Shown: positions 27,583 to 37,697 of the stretch, in pieces
How positions within the stretch are numbered: position 1 is the first letter of the stretch
How the letters are laid out: every line of letters begins with the position of its first letter
Source of the DNA: Deinococcus ruber
GTDB taxonomy: Bacteria > Deinococcota > Deinococci > Deinococcales > Deinococcaceae
Assembly: GCF_014648095.1 (NCBI RefSeq)
Contig: NZ_BMQL01000026.1
Location: forward strand, 1 to 63,390
DNA: 63,390 nucleotides
Direction of reading: 5' to 3'
Position numbers and translations under genes: made by a program
Notes under the pieces: model-generated
The model's database searches: none
What the model saw: the letters and a program-made list of their open reading frames with translations, nothing else
What the model was told of the DNA's origin: nothing

Positions 27583-28194
27583 TCATGCGCGCAACAAGAG
27601 CTCCAGAAACGTTTGCTGCTGCCATTGCAATTCCTCTGACACTGCTTTCTGTGTCAGCGTGCTCGCGAAGGTCTCGGCGAAATAGAACGGCTCGCTCGCC
27701 AGCGCCTGTCGACTCACCGCCAGCCCTTCCTGCCGCGCCGCTTGATAGGCCCCCGTCACCCCGTCCGCCACCGCCCAGGCCCCGAGCGCACGCAACCGCC
27801 GATACACATGCACCCCGATCTTATGGTGCAGCGCCACCCACAACGCTTCCAGCGCCACACCCTGCTGCTGCGCCACGAAACTTCCATCTGGATTGCCGTA
27901 CTGTTTCCCAGCGTCCAACCGCATGGCCAAGCGAATTTCGCCTATTCCTTCATCCCGCTTGGGATCCACCGCGAACTCCAGCCGCTGCAACGGATACAGC
28001 AGCAACAACCGGTGGACCTCCGAATGCACCTCGCACGCCAGCAACTGCTCTGCCATCTTCAGCTCCGCCTGTTTCAGGTCCGCCGACCGGTCGATCTTGC
28101 GGACATGCTGCCCAGAGCCAAGCGTGCTTGAGACCGTCGTGAGATTTCGCAGGGCAGACGTGTCTGTTGCAGCAGTGGATGCAGCTTTCGCCAT
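27583..28194 (-). CDS. Hypothetical protein, 203 residues
   Basis: A predicted mostly helical soluble protein, rich in Ala, Leu and Gln, without recognised motifs. The ATG is 5 nt after TAAATT, the leaderless arrangement common in this window. It stands alone between the SRAP remnant and a divergent two-gene unit. Confidence 0.6.
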   Translation of the reverse strand: MAKAASTAATDTSALRNLTTVSSTLGSGQHVRKIDRSADLKQAELKMAEQLLACEVHSEVHRLLLLYPLQRLEFAVDPKRDEGIGEIRLAMRLDAGKQYGNPDGSFVAQQQGVALEALWVALHHKIGVHVYRRLRALGAWAVADGVTGAYQAARQEGLAVSRQALASEPFYFAETFASTLTQKAVSEELQWQQQTFLELLLRA

Positions 28195-28400
28195 ACCGCA
28201 ATTTAGCAGAGGACAGAATGCGAATAAACGCGCGGTAGGCCGTTGACTTTTCGTAAGCGCACATCCTGCACGCGATTCTCGCCTCTTTAAGACATTTGCG
28301 CTGTTCTGCGAGATGGGCGTTATCCCGCCGTAAGAGTCAACAGACTATCCGTAGTCACGAAAACAGAACGCAAGACGACAAGGTACGCCATACTGACCGG

Positions 28401-28835
28401 GTGAGTCTGATGCCTGACCTCTTCGGCCAGCACGATGCCCAAACTGGTATCGGTGAGTGCGCCCTGGCACAGAGCCGCTGCAACCACCTCTATGCCCTAC
28501 TGAGGACCACCGCCCGCCCTAGCGCGAACCGAGAAAGACTAGGCTCGCGCTTTGAGCAGCTAGTTTTCAACGGTTCAAGCGGAAGTGGTCACCTGATCAA
28601 GCTCAGCATGACAAGCGTGTCTCACCTCCTCAGCGAGGACCTCACCGATAGGCGCAAACGAACAAGCAATCGCATGAACCCGTCCGAAGATCAGCTTAAT
28701 CAGGCGGCGGCGAACGGTTACGGCTGGGATTGGCCACAGAAAACGTACGCTCTCGTCACCCAACTGTTAGCGCCAGACTTGATAGGGGCAGCGACTGCGC
28801 CACAATCTGCCGCTCAGTCGAGTGGCACCGCATGA
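28401..28835 (+). CDS. Hypothetical protein, first gene of the HEPN unit
   Basis: 144 residues from the GTG at 28401, which lies 6 nt after CATACT (leaderless). It opens MPDLFGQHD a few codons in. The central part looks helical. No family recognised. Its stop overlaps the ATG of the HEPN gene (ATGA), a coupling typical of two-component toxin-antitoxin or defence units; this gene would then be the antitoxin or sensor. Confidence 0.55.
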   Translation: MSLMPDLFGQHDAQTGIGECALAQSRCNHLYALLRTTARPSANRERLGSRFEQLVFNGSSGSGHLIKLSMTSVSHLLSEDLTDRRKRTSNRMNPSEDQLNQAAANGYGWDWPQKTYALVTQLLAPDLIGAATAPQSAAQSSGTA

Positions 28836-29827
28836 CGCCGCCCCTCCAACTCATCACGCCTGCTGCTCTGGCGGTGCTTCAGACCATGACCTCGTACTCG
28901 TATGCGCTAGCGCACGTCACCCGCGATCCGGGAGTTTCGCTGCCTCTGATGGACGTAATCGGGTGCCGCTCCGTGGAGCTGCTGGAAGTGTACGTCCGCC
29001 GGGTGATTGAGCACATTATCGATCTGGAGCCAAACCAGTGGTTGGAGGTCTCAGACGTCAAGTTCACGGCCCGCGACGCACTGACCCGACCGCAAAGTGA
29101 GCTGATCGCTCGCATGCGCGAGGAGGACCCACCGCGACTCGCATCGAACCTGCCCGGGTGTACTAACCTGCTCGGCCGTTTCCTCGATGGCCAGATGTTC
29201 ACGTCTGCTCAGCTTCAGGAAATTCAGGCGCTAAAAGACCTACGGAATCTCATCGTACACAACGACGGAGTAGTAGACACCCGCTACGCGCGTACCCATT
29301 CAGATGCACAGCTGGGGGATCGGCTGAACTTCAGCGTACGCGTGCTTCAGGCGGTGCTGGCGACCCTCAGGTCGGTGCAGCATATCGACGCCTTGCTGCT
29401 CGCACGCTACCCGCAATTAGCTCAACCGGAAGCTCCCAACATGCAGACAGACATGATGCGCCGTCTGCACGACAGTTTCACCGCTCTGGCCGCCAGACCG
29501 GAGGAGCTCGCGCTGCTTGGGCCGTTGACGAACCAAATGGCGGCGGCCCCGCTCCCGTTCTCCCTACCGCCGCTTCTGACCGGCTTTGGTACCTTCTGGC
29601 TGCTCTCAAAGGGTGAAATGGAGTGGTGGACAGCGTATAGCATCGATGGCCGCGCCGCCGCCCCCTTCGTCTCAGAAGATGACGCGCGGCAGTGGGTCGG
29701 CGCGGAACGCTTCTCGTGGAACGCCTGCCGCGTGGAAGAACTTCATGAAGACGGCTTCGCAATCTTGCAAGATGAAACTGGATTGACGTTGCGCTGGCCA
29801 CAGAGCGAACTGCCTTCAGGTGAATGA
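28832..29827 (+). CDS. HEPN-like domain protein, possible RNase effector
   Basis: 331 residues from the ATG at 28832. The N-terminal 230 residues are helical and contain LRNLIVHNDG with Arg138 and His143, matching the R-x4-H motif of HEPN ribonucleases, embedded in the usual helix preceded by KDL. The C-terminal 90 residues are a separate domain rich in Trp and Phe. HEPN proteins with this motif act in toxin-antitoxin, abortive infection and RNA processing. Non-catalytic HEPN and DUF4145-like proteins share the motif, so toxicity is only inferred. Confidence 0.55.
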   Translation: MTPPLQLITPAALAVLQTMTSYSYALAHVTRDPGVSLPLMDVIGCRSVELLEVYVRRVIEHIIDLEPNQWLEVSDVKFTARDALTRPQSELIARMREEDPPRLASNLPGCTNLLGRFLDGQMFTSAQLQEIQALKDLRNLIVHNDGVVDTRYARTHSDAQLGDRLNFSVRVLQAVLATLRSVQHIDALLLARYPQLAQPEAPNMQTDMMRRLHDSFTALAARPEELALLGPLTNQMAAAPLPFSLPPLLTGFGTFWLLSKGEMEWWTAYSIDGRAAAPFVSEDDARQWVGAERFSWNACRVEELHEDGFAILQDETGLTLRWPQSELPSGE

Positions 29828-29975
29828 ACACCTGGCAGTCAGCGTTGTTGATCTCAGCTGGCCACCCGCGGTGGGACAGTACAGAGCCACCTTCCCGTCG
29901 CATCTCTGGTGAAATTTTGTCAACCTCTTTTCGTGGTTAGTGACGCATCCTCATGCTCTTGCCTCCCCTTGTTAC

Positions 29976-30251
29976 TCAGCAGCCCGGCTCCTCCAACCAG
30001 CCGAGTGAAAAGAAAGCGGAGGCCAGGTGCACGGCCAGACCCTGTTGCACTTCGCTGGCGCTCCAGCCGTTCCAGTTGCCGATCAGCCGCAGGAGGCTCC
30101 TTGCCGCTGGATAGTCCAGCGGCTTGACCCACAGCCCCGCACCATATTCATCTCGCACAAACTGCTGCAACTCGCAGTAAGCCCGTTCCTCAACCTGCCA
30201 GTCTGCTGGAATCAACAAGAGCACCAACGGACGGGCAGGGAGTTCGGTCAT
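29976..30251 (-). CDS. Hypothetical protein, 91 residues
   Basis: Starts MTELPARPLVLLLIPADW, a beta-strand-like opening, followed by helical segments. The ATG is 6 nt after CATGAT. No family recognised. Confidence 0.5.
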   Translation of the reverse strand: MTELPARPLVLLLIPADWQVEERAYCELQQFVRDEYGAGLWVKPLDYPAARSLLRLIGNWNGWSASEVQQGLAVHLASAFFSLGWLEEPGC

Positions 30252-30480
30252 GGCAGAATCATGCCGTGTGGTGCCCTAAGTAGAAGGTAGGCATCGTCAC
30301 GTCGTGTTGTATCAGGGATCAAGTCACAGCGGCGGCGTGCACTGTTCGTCGAGGGTCTGCAGCAGCACCGACGGCTTCTGACTTCAAGGATGAAGAACAA
30401 AAATACAAAACGACGCACATTCTGTTTCTAAACAACAATAAAGTTACGGAAGCCAACACGGAAATGCACTAAGAAGAGCT

Positions 30481-31275
30481 ATGGAGCTGTACGATCCCAG
30501 ACCCACGGTCGCCATCCCTGACCTCAATGGCAAGTACGAGCGTTTCCTCCTGGCGATTGAGCATGCCCCGCCAACCGAGCACTTCCTGATCCTCCTGGGC
30601 GACATGATCGACGACGGGTCAGGCGTTCAACAGATCCTGCGGCATGTCCGCGAGATTCACACAGAGCACGGCCTGCAGGTGCTGGCGGGCAATCACGAAG
30701 AGCTGATGATCAACGCGCTGTGTGGCCTGCCAGGCGCAAGACACGCCATCGACCCTACTCCGGGCGACACGCCGGAATGGCGGCGCTGGCTCAGGAATGG
30801 CGGCCGCGCCACCCTGGAGAGTTACCGCAGTAAACGCGCACTGATCAGCGACGTCGAGTGGCTGATCCAACACAGCAAACGCTGGGTCGTCCGGCACCGC
30901 TGGCTGTACAGCCACGCCACCCGTCCACATCCGGCCCAGCAGCCGCTCAGCGTCGAGCAACTCACCCCCTCGGGGGCTGACATGCTGCTGTGGGACCGTC
31001 CCACCGGCACGGCAAATCTGTATGCGTTGCCTGAGAACCTGATCGGCTCGGTGCACGGCCATACGCCCCGCCCAGCCCCAGAACGCCTGCTGGGGCCGGA
31101 TCGCAAACCCGCGTGGTTCATTGATCTGGGCAAGCAAGCGCGCGATATCGCCATTCATCACAGCGAGACAGGCCCGCATGTCCTCCACGCCCCGCCACTG
31201 GTGCTGAATACCCGCCCAGCGTCGCCGCGCTTAGGTGAAGCCCTGGTGGCCCGTTTTCGGAACAAGGCAACCTAA
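30481..31275 (+). CDS. Calcineurin-like metallophosphatase (PrpA/Ap4A hydrolase type)
   Basis: 264 residues with the phosphoesterase blocks GDMIDDG, GNHEE, YSHAT and HGHT in order. The first block, normally DxHG, reads DLNG, so one metal-binding His is Asn. The enzyme might dephosphorylate proteins or split diadenosine polyphosphates. About 50 bp separate it from the HU gene. Confidence 0.82.
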   Translation: MELYDPRPTVAIPDLNGKYERFLLAIEHAPPTEHFLILLGDMIDDGSGVQQILRHVREIHTEHGLQVLAGNHEELMINALCGLPGARHAIDPTPGDTPEWRRWLRNGGRATLESYRSKRALISDVEWLIQHSKRWVVRHRWLYSHATRPHPAQQPLSVEQLTPSGADMLLWDRPTGTANLYALPENLIGSVHGHTPRPAPERLLGPDRKPAWFIDLGKQARDIAIHHSETGPHVLHAPPLVLNTRPASPRLGEALVARFRNKAT

Positions 31276-31324
31276 AGCGAAGACCCTGTTTCCGTTCCGA
31301 GCGGAATGTGGCATGCTGTGGACC

Positions 31325-31678
31325 ATGACCAAGAAAAGCCCCGCCAACACTCCCAGCACGCCCGTTGCGACGCCCGTTCCTGCCTCAGACCCTGCGGCAG
31401 GGGAGAAGCTCAGCAAAGTCCAGCTGATCGAGCAGGTCGCCCAACGCACCTCCCTCAGTAAACAAGACGCGAGCCGCGCGGTCGATGCCGCGCTGTCCGC
31501 GATCGCCGAAGCCCTCAAAGGCGGCAAGACGGTTGGCTTGCCCGGACTAGGCACCTTGGATGTCCGCGCCACCGCTGCCCGGAATGGCGTTCGCCCCGGC
31601 ACGGCCGAGAAAATCCAGATTCCAGCCGGCAAGAAGGTCGGCTTCAAAGTCGCCACCGATCTCAAAAAAGCCCTCTAA
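31325..31678 (+). CDS. hup: DNA-binding protein HU with N-terminal tail
   Basis: 117 residues from the ATG at 31325. A Pro/Ala/Thr-rich tail of about 28 residues precedes the HU fold: helices to about residue 70, then [10 protein letters not shown] and the arm region with [21 protein letters not shown]. Deinococcus HU has a similar tail, but a more basic one. It compacts DNA. A strong terminator follows. Confidence 0.92.
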   Translation: MTKKSPANTPSTPVATPVPASDPAAGEKLSKVQLIEQVAQRTSLSKQDASRAVDAALSAIAEALKGGKTVGLPGLGTLDVRATAARNGVRPGTAEKIQIPAGKKVGFKVATDLKKAL

Positions 31679-31692
31679 TTGCGCCTTGTTCC

Positions 31693-31724
31693 GAAGCTGG
31701 CCGCCTTTCCGGGCGGCCAGCTTC
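31693..31724 (+). terminator. Intrinsic terminator of hup
   Basis: A perfect 13-bp stem (GAAGCTGGCCGCC and its complement) with a 6-nt loop, then TTCTCT. Confidence 0.75.
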
Positions 31725-31770
31725 TTCTCTGCACCGTCTCTCACCGACAGCACGCTACAGTGCAGCACGC

Positions 31771-34007
31771 ATGCTTGATCCGCTGCTCTTTGGACAGGAC
31801 CCGACCCCCGGTATCGTGTCGGTGCACGCCGACCTGCGCGGTCAAGCGTGCATCTGGCGACGAGAAAACGACGTCCTTCACCTGGAGCGTGTCCGCTTTC
31901 GGCCGTGGCTGTACGCCCGCGATCTTGCGGACCTGCAGCACCTCGGTGAGCGCCTGGCTCGGAATGACGACACCGCGCCGCTGAGTGTCCGCGAGCTGCC
32001 CGGCCCCCCGGCAGTCTGCGGTATCTGCTGTCTGCACAGGATGGGCAGCAACTCCGGCAGGCGGTCCTGACGGGCGCGTCCCGAAGGCTCGGCCACCGCG
32101 TCTCCAGCCTGCACAACCTCTCCGGCTACTATCAAGTCGGCGCGGTCGAGCAATACCTGATGTTCTCCGGACGCACGTATTTCAAAGGCATGACCTTCAA
32201 TGACCCGCACCGCCTGCAGTTCGATCTGGAGACCACCAGCCTGACCCCCCAGACCGGGCGCATCTTCATGATCGCGGTGCGCGACAACCGGGGCTTCGAG
32301 CGCATCCTGGAAGCTCGGCGGGCACTGGAAGAACCCCGGATGATCGAGCAGCTGCTGGAGATCATCCAGGACCGCAATCCAGACATCCTGGAGAACCACA
32401 ACATCCACGCCTTCGATCTGCCGTATCTGCTGGGCCGGGCCGAGGCGCATGACTTGACGCTGAATTTCAGCCGCCCGGGTGGGCCACCGGGCCTGTGGCA
32501 GGTGCAGGATGGCCGCAGTTCAGCGCACTGGGCCTGTGCAGGCCGGGAAATCGTGGACACCATCGACGCTGTTCGCCGCATGGATCTCCCCAGCGCCGGG
32601 TTGAAAGCCGTCTCGAAGCTGTTCGGCATCGCGCCAGAAGGCCGGGTGTATCTGGAAGGCGATCAGATCGCCGCCACGTATGCCACCCAGCCAGCGCTGG
32701 TGCGGAAATACGCGCTGCAGGACGTCGAGGAGGTCGACGCGCTGGCAAAACGGGTTTTGTCCCCATCGTTCGCCCTGGCACAGATGACGCCCCGTCCCTA
32801 CCATCGCCTGCCGTACGCCGGTCCAGCCATGGGCATTCTCGAACCGATGCTCGTTCGTGCGTACCTGCACGCGGGCCAGGCCCTCCCAGGGCCGCAGCCT
32901 GGAGCGGCGGAACCGCACCAGGGCGGCGGGCTGCGATTGTATGCTGAGGGCGTCCTGCCACGGGTCGTGAAAGCCGATGTCGCCAGCATGTACCCCAGCG
33001 TGATCCGCGTCGAGCGCATCCAGCCGGCCTGTGATCCGCTCGGCGTCTTCCTCCACCTGATGGACCACCTGACCCTGCTCAGGCTCCACCATAAGGCCGC
33101 CGCGAAAAGGGGAGATCCCGGGGAACACGACGCCATGCAGAGCGCCATGAAGCTGATCGTCAACGCAGGCTACGGTTACTTAGGGGCTGGACGAATGGCC
33201 CTCTTCGGCGACCGGGACGCCGCGGACCGCGTGACTCGGCGGGGCCGCGAGGTCCTGACCCAGGTCACCTCGGCACTTCAGCAGCGCGGCGTCACACTCG
33301 TCGAGGCCGATACCGACGGGGTGTACTTCAGTGTCCCTGACGGGTGGTCCGCGGAAGATGAGCGGCGCGTCATCTCCGAAGTGGACGCCCTGCTGCCAGA
33401 AAGCGTGTCGCTGGAATTCGATGGCCGTGCCAGAGCGATGCTCAGCCATGAGATCAAGAACTACGCCCTGCTGCGGTATGACGGCACGCTGGAACTGCGC
33501 GGCGCGGCCTTCCAGTCGAGCCGCAGCGAAGCCTACGGTCAGGCCTTCCTGAAGCGGGCACTGACGTGCTTGCTGCAGGATGATCTCTCCGGCGTGCGTC
33601 AGGCCTACCTGGAGACGCTGGACGCACTGCAGCGAGGACAGTTCCGCAATGCGGACGTGGCGATGCGCGTCAAGCTCAACAAGTCACCGGAACAGTACGC
33701 CCAGACCAGCGGGACACGTCAGGAAGCGGTGTACGACGCGCTCCAGCGGGCCGGAATCACTTGGCAGGTGGGCGACCGGGTCCTCCGGCTGTACCAGCAG
33801 CTGGGGCAGGGTCTCACGCCGCTGGCTGATCCAGACGGGCAGGATTATGACGCGGGATATTACCGCGCCACGTTGCTGAGCGCGTATGCGTCCCGCCTGC
33901 GCAAAGGCCTGTCCCCGGACGCCTTCCGGCAGGTCTTCTCGCAGGCACAGCCAGGGCTCTTCGATGCACCCATCGACACGCTCCATCCCGTGTGGACACC
34001 CTGCTGA
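31771..34007 (+). CDS. Family B DNA polymerase, single frameshift
   Basis: The first about 78 codons run from 31771; the frame shifts at a run of six C (32004-32009). Adding one C joins ELPGPP to GSLRYLLS and restores a protein of about 745 residues. Exonuclease motifs are FDLETTSL (Exo I), the HNIHAFDLPYL region (Exo II) and YALQDVEEVDAL (Exo III); polymerase motifs are KADVASMYPS (A), NAGYGYLG (B) and EADTDGVYFS (C). All catalytic acids are present. Family B polymerases act in repair or replication restart. The frameshift may be a sequencing error, since the remainder is well preserved. It follows hup. Confidence 0.82.
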
Positions 34008-34095
34008 ACCTCGCAGAGCGGCTTACTCGCTTGCGGGAGAGAGGAGAGAACATCCGACGCATTCGAGGTTCCTGGCGGGCGACCCACTCCCATCC

Positions 34096-34284
34096 TTAGA
34101 TACCGTTCAGGACGGCCAGCTTTCTCACGGTCAACTGCGAAACGGCAGGGTCGGCACAGTGCAGCGCCGAGATGACAGCGGAATGTGACGGCGCTTGATG
34201 GGCGGCACGCCGGGCTGCCCTCAAACACTGGCTGAGGGACCACTCAACCCGCCCCAGCACCTCAGATGCCGCGCCGTCCCTCAC
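34096..34284 (-). CDS. Possible small ORF, 62 residues
   Basis: A GTG at 34284 with AGGAG about 8 nt upstream opens a helical-looking Ala/Leu-rich frame in the 300-bp gap between the polymerase and the hydrolase. No family recognised. Confidence 0.3.
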   Translation of the reverse strand: MRDGAASEVLGRVEWSLSQCLRAARRAAHQAPSHSAVISALHCADPAVSQLTVRKLAVLNGI

Positions 34285-34307
34285 CAAAATCTCCTATGCT
34301 ACAGATC

Positions 34308-35345
34308 ATGCTTCCTGCTTCTCTGATCTGCGAAGACCCCAACAGTCCAGCTGCGACGACCACCCAATCGGCACCTCCACTTCCAGCGGTGGTCACTGGC
34401 AAAGTTGCCTTTTATGCTGCTCGGTACTTTCCAGACGGGCGCAAGCAGACTGAAGTCCAGCATGGCCCTGTCACCGAACGGCTTCCCCTGGCCAGTGCAT
34501 TCAAGACCATGTTGCTGAACGCGGTCTTGCAGGATGTCGATGCCGGACGCCTGCACCTGGATCAGCTGTTCGAGACCACCGACGCCAATCAGAGCATCGA
34601 GGACTTCCCACCGGAACGGGTCAACAGTCTTGACAGTCTTGCCGACGTCATGATCCGCCGATCCGACAACACCGCCAGCGACATTCTCCATCTGGCCGCG
34701 GCGCCGCAGCGGGTGGCTGAGCTCACCACACAGCTGAGTCCGTGTACGCACCTGTACCTCACCACCAAGGCCTTTTGGGCCGCACTTAGCGGCCTCATCC
34801 CGGACGTAATCGATCCCAGGACGCCCGAAACGCTGCGAAACAGCGCGAGGGCCTACGCCGCGCTTCCAGCAGGTGAGAAGCGCGACGTGGCGGCCCGCAT
34901 CAACACCCTCACGCAACACGTTCACCAGCAGCAGGTCTACGACGGCCTGGACACCTACTTCAACGGGCCGAACTATCACCCCGAGAATGATGTTTCCCTG
35001 CTCAACAGCAGTACCGCCCGGGCGTATAGCGACCTGTTGGCCCAGCTTTTCCTGCACTCGACGCTCCAACCAGCAACGCAGCAGCGCTTCCGCGACATTC
35101 TGGCGACCGGTTGCTGCACCAAACCCAGCGAAGGGGTGCCGTTTCCATACCGTTATTGGGGCGCGAAAGCCGGCTCCGGATGGCGTTTGTTGACGATGAC
35201 CGGCTTCATGGAGTTACCGGACGGTTCCGGCATTGCCTACAGCTATCTCAATCACGAGAGCGACGTTGAGGATGCAGAAGAGATCGAGAACCAGATCCGT
35301 CCGGTGCTGAACTGGATCGTCTCTGCGATCACCCCCATCACCTGA
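34308..35345 (+). CDS. Serine hydrolase, class A beta-lactamase-like
   Basis: 345 residues from the ATG at 34308, 7 nt after TATGCT. SxxK is SAFK, the second motif is RRSDNTAS (SDN), and a KAGS sequence near the end matches the KTG box. No signal peptide is visible from this start, which is odd for a periplasmic enzyme; a longer frame gives none either. An insertion of about 50 residues lies between SDN and KAGS. Antibiotic hydrolysis is not implied; many such proteins are peptidases or esterases. Confidence 0.75.
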   Translation: MLPASLICEDPNSPAATTTQSAPPLPAVVTGKVAFYAARYFPDGRKQTEVQHGPVTERLPLASAFKTMLLNAVLQDVDAGRLHLDQLFETTDANQSIEDFPPERVNSLDSLADVMIRRSDNTASDILHLAAAPQRVAELTTQLSPCTHLYLTTKAFWAALSGLIPDVIDPRTPETLRNSARAYAALPAGEKRDVAARINTLTQHVHQQQVYDGLDTYFNGPNYHPENDVSLLNSSTARAYSDLLAQLFLHSTLQPATQQRFRDILATGCCTKPSEGVPFPYRYWGAKAGSGWRLLTMTGFMELPDGSGIAYSYLNHESDVEDAEEIENQIRPVLNWIVSAITPIT

Positions 35346-35566
35346 CCACCACCCGGCCCTGTACGCTCACCGCTGTGACGATCGGTGAACGGGAACGGCG
35401 GTGCAGTGCCCGCGGTGGTGAAGCAAGAGCAGTCCTTCCTGCATGGTGTTCACTCTGAGGGCTCACTTCCTGAAGGAGACGTGGTTTCCAGGCAGGAGCA
35501 AACTTCCTCCTGCTGCTATTCCGCTGATAACATATCTTAAAGAGGTGATTCTGTATCAATACTCTG

Positions 35567-37606
35567 GTGATCGTCGAATCCCCTGCCAAAGCCAAAAAGA
35601 TCGCCAGCTATCTCGGCAGCGGTTATACCGTCCAGGCCAGTCTCGGCCACGTCCGCGACCTGCCCAGCCGGAAAGAGGACATCCCTGAGCGCTATCGCCA
35701 CGAACCTTGGGCGAATCTCGGCGTCAACCCGGCCACCTTTCACCCGATCTACGTCGTGCCGGAAAGCAAGGAGCGCACCGTCTCAGGTCTGCGGGCGCTC
35801 GCCGCCAAAGCCGACCGGGTGATCCTGGCGTCCGATGACGACCGCGAGGGCGAGAGCATCAGCTGGCATCTCTCACAGCTGCTGAAACTGAACAATCCCC
35901 AGCGGATGGTCTTCCACGAAATCACCAAAGAAGCCTTGCAGGACGCCCTGAAAAACCTGCGGCCGCTCGATCTGAACCTCGTTGCCGCGCAGGAGGCCCG
36001 CCGCGTCATCGACCGGCTGGTGGGGTATCAGGTGAGTCCGCTGCTGTGGAACACCATCGGGAAGGGCCTGAGCGCCGGACGGGTCCAGAGTGCCGCCCTG
36101 ATGCTGCTCGCCCAGCGCGAAAGTGCCCGCATGCGCTTCAAACCCGCCGCCTACTGGCTGATTCGCGGAGAAGTCGGCAGCAAGCCACCCTTCCTTGCCA
36201 CCGTCATACAGCTGAGAACCAAAGACCGTCCAGACGGGCAGACACTCGCCAAAGCCAGCGACTTCACCCAGGACGGCGTGTTGAAAGACGGTGCAGACGT
36301 GCTGGTCATGACAGATGGGCAGGCCAAGACCCTGCACGCCTACCTCGACGGCAAGGCAGCCACGGTCCTGAGCGTCGAGACGAGCGAAACCCGCTCCAGA
36401 CCCCAGCCACCGTTCATCACCAGCACGCTCCAGCAGGCAGGTGGGCGACTCCGGTTCGGTGCCAAGCAGGTGATGGATCTGGCACAGAAGCTCTACGAGG
36501 GCGGCTACATCACCTATATGCGGACCGACAGCCCCAGCCTCAGTGATGAGGCGCTTCAGGAGGCCAGGAAGGAAGCCGTGCGGCTGTTCGGAGCAGCGGC
36601 CGTTCCAGCACAGCCGCGCCAGTACGCCACCCGCAACCAGAACGCTCAGGAAGCACACGAAGCCATCCGTCCGGCGGGCAAGGCGTGGCGACCTCCCGAC
36701 ACCACCGATCTGAAGGGCGATGAACTCGCGCTCTATACCCTGGTGTATCAGCGCACCGTTGCCAGCCAGATGCACGACGCGGTATACGACAAAACCGTCA
36801 TCCGCCTGCAGTGCGGCGCGGCCACCCTGATGGCCCAGGGCCGCGTCCTGAAGTCGGCAGGCTATACCCAGCTACTGGCCGACGAAGACGAGGAAAAGGA
36901 CAATCAGCGCCTGCCCGCACTCCAGGCAGGCCAGACCTACCCGCTGAAGATGCGCCCACTGGAAGGCAAGAAAACGTCCGCGCCCAGCCGCTACACCGAG
37001 GCCACCCTGGTTCAGGCGATGGAAAAGGCGGGCATCGGGCGACCCAGCACCTACGCACAGACACTCGCCACCCTCCAGACCCGCGACTATGCCCGGCTGG
37101 AAGGCCGCGCCCTGGCCGTGACCGCGACCGGGCTGCTGGTGGCGGCGTATCTCGCCCGGCAGCTTCCCCAGGTGACCGCGCAGGGTTTTACCGCCGAGAT
37201 GGAAGCGGGGCTGGACGCCGTGGCCTCCGGAGCACTGTCGCGGCTGGACTACCTGAACCGCTTTTGGACCCAGGGACTTCACGGCGTCATTCAGCACGCG
37301 CAGCGCGACGCTCCCCGGCTGAGCCTGCCGCATCTCGAAGGAACGGTTCTTCAGGCCCACCGTGACGGCGCGCAGTTGCTCGTTCATGGTCAACGAACCG
37401 TCTTCCCAGCGCAGGTGATTCCTGCCGACCTGACCGCCGCCGTGGCCGAGCAAATCCTGGCAGGCACGTGGAGCGCTAGGAAATCAACACGCCGCAGCAA
37501 GCCACAAGATGACGGCCAGTCGCGTCCCAAGCGCAAATCCCGCGCCGCCACCAGTTCCAGGACCACAAAGACACCCGGGAGTTCCCGTCGGAAAAAAACA
37601 GCCTGA
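35567..37606 (+). CDS. topA: DNA topoisomerase IA (short form)
   Basis: 679 residues from a GTG at 35567, which begins IVESPAKAKK; most homologues have three to four more residues, and in-frame upstream codons offer only CTG, ATC or TTC-type starts, so the N-terminus is uncertain. Toprim acids are DDDREGES; the active Tyr is in YITYMRTDSPS (about residue 315). The C-terminus has no zinc-finger Cys clusters but a Lys/Arg/Ser-rich tail of about 45 residues. It relaxes negative supercoils. AGAGGTG lies 20 nt upstream. Confidence 0.92.
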   Translation: MIVESPAKAKKIASYLGSGYTVQASLGHVRDLPSRKEDIPERYRHEPWANLGVNPATFHPIYVVPESKERTVSGLRALAAKADRVILASDDDREGESISWHLSQLLKLNNPQRMVFHEITKEALQDALKNLRPLDLNLVAAQEARRVIDRLVGYQVSPLLWNTIGKGLSAGRVQSAALMLLAQRESARMRFKPAAYWLIRGEVGSKPPFLATVIQLRTKDRPDGQTLAKASDFTQDGVLKDGADVLVMTDGQAKTLHAYLDGKAATVLSVETSETRSRPQPPFITSTLQQAGGRLRFGAKQVMDLAQKLYEGGYITYMRTDSPSLSDEALQEARKEAVRLFGAAAVPAQPRQYATRNQNAQEAHEAIRPAGKAWRPPDTTDLKGDELALYTLVYQRTVASQMHDAVYDKTVIRLQCGAATLMAQGRVLKSAGYTQLLADEDEEKDNQRLPALQAGQTYPLKMRPLEGKKTSAPSRYTEATLVQAMEKAGIGRPSTYAQTLATLQTRDYARLEGRALAVTATGLLVAAYLARQLPQVTAQGFTAEMEAGLDAVASGALSRLDYLNRFWTQGLHGVIQHAQRDAPRLSLPHLEGTVLQAHRDGAQLLVHGQRTVFPAQVIPADLTAAVAEQILAGTWSARKSTRRSKPQDDGQSRPKRKSRAATSSRTTKTPGSSRRKKTA

Positions 37607-37621
37607 AAGAAGCTGGTTCCA

Positions 37622-37652
37622 AGTGGACGCCTGTTCAGGCGTCCACTCTTTT
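37622..37652 (+). terminator. Intrinsic terminator of topA
   Basis: A 12-bp perfect stem (AGTGGACGCCTG and complement) with a TT loop, then CTTTT. Confidence 0.8.
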
Positions 37653-37697
37653 CACGCACGTTTGCCTGACCACCACCCGGTCCAGCACGGTGCGTGA

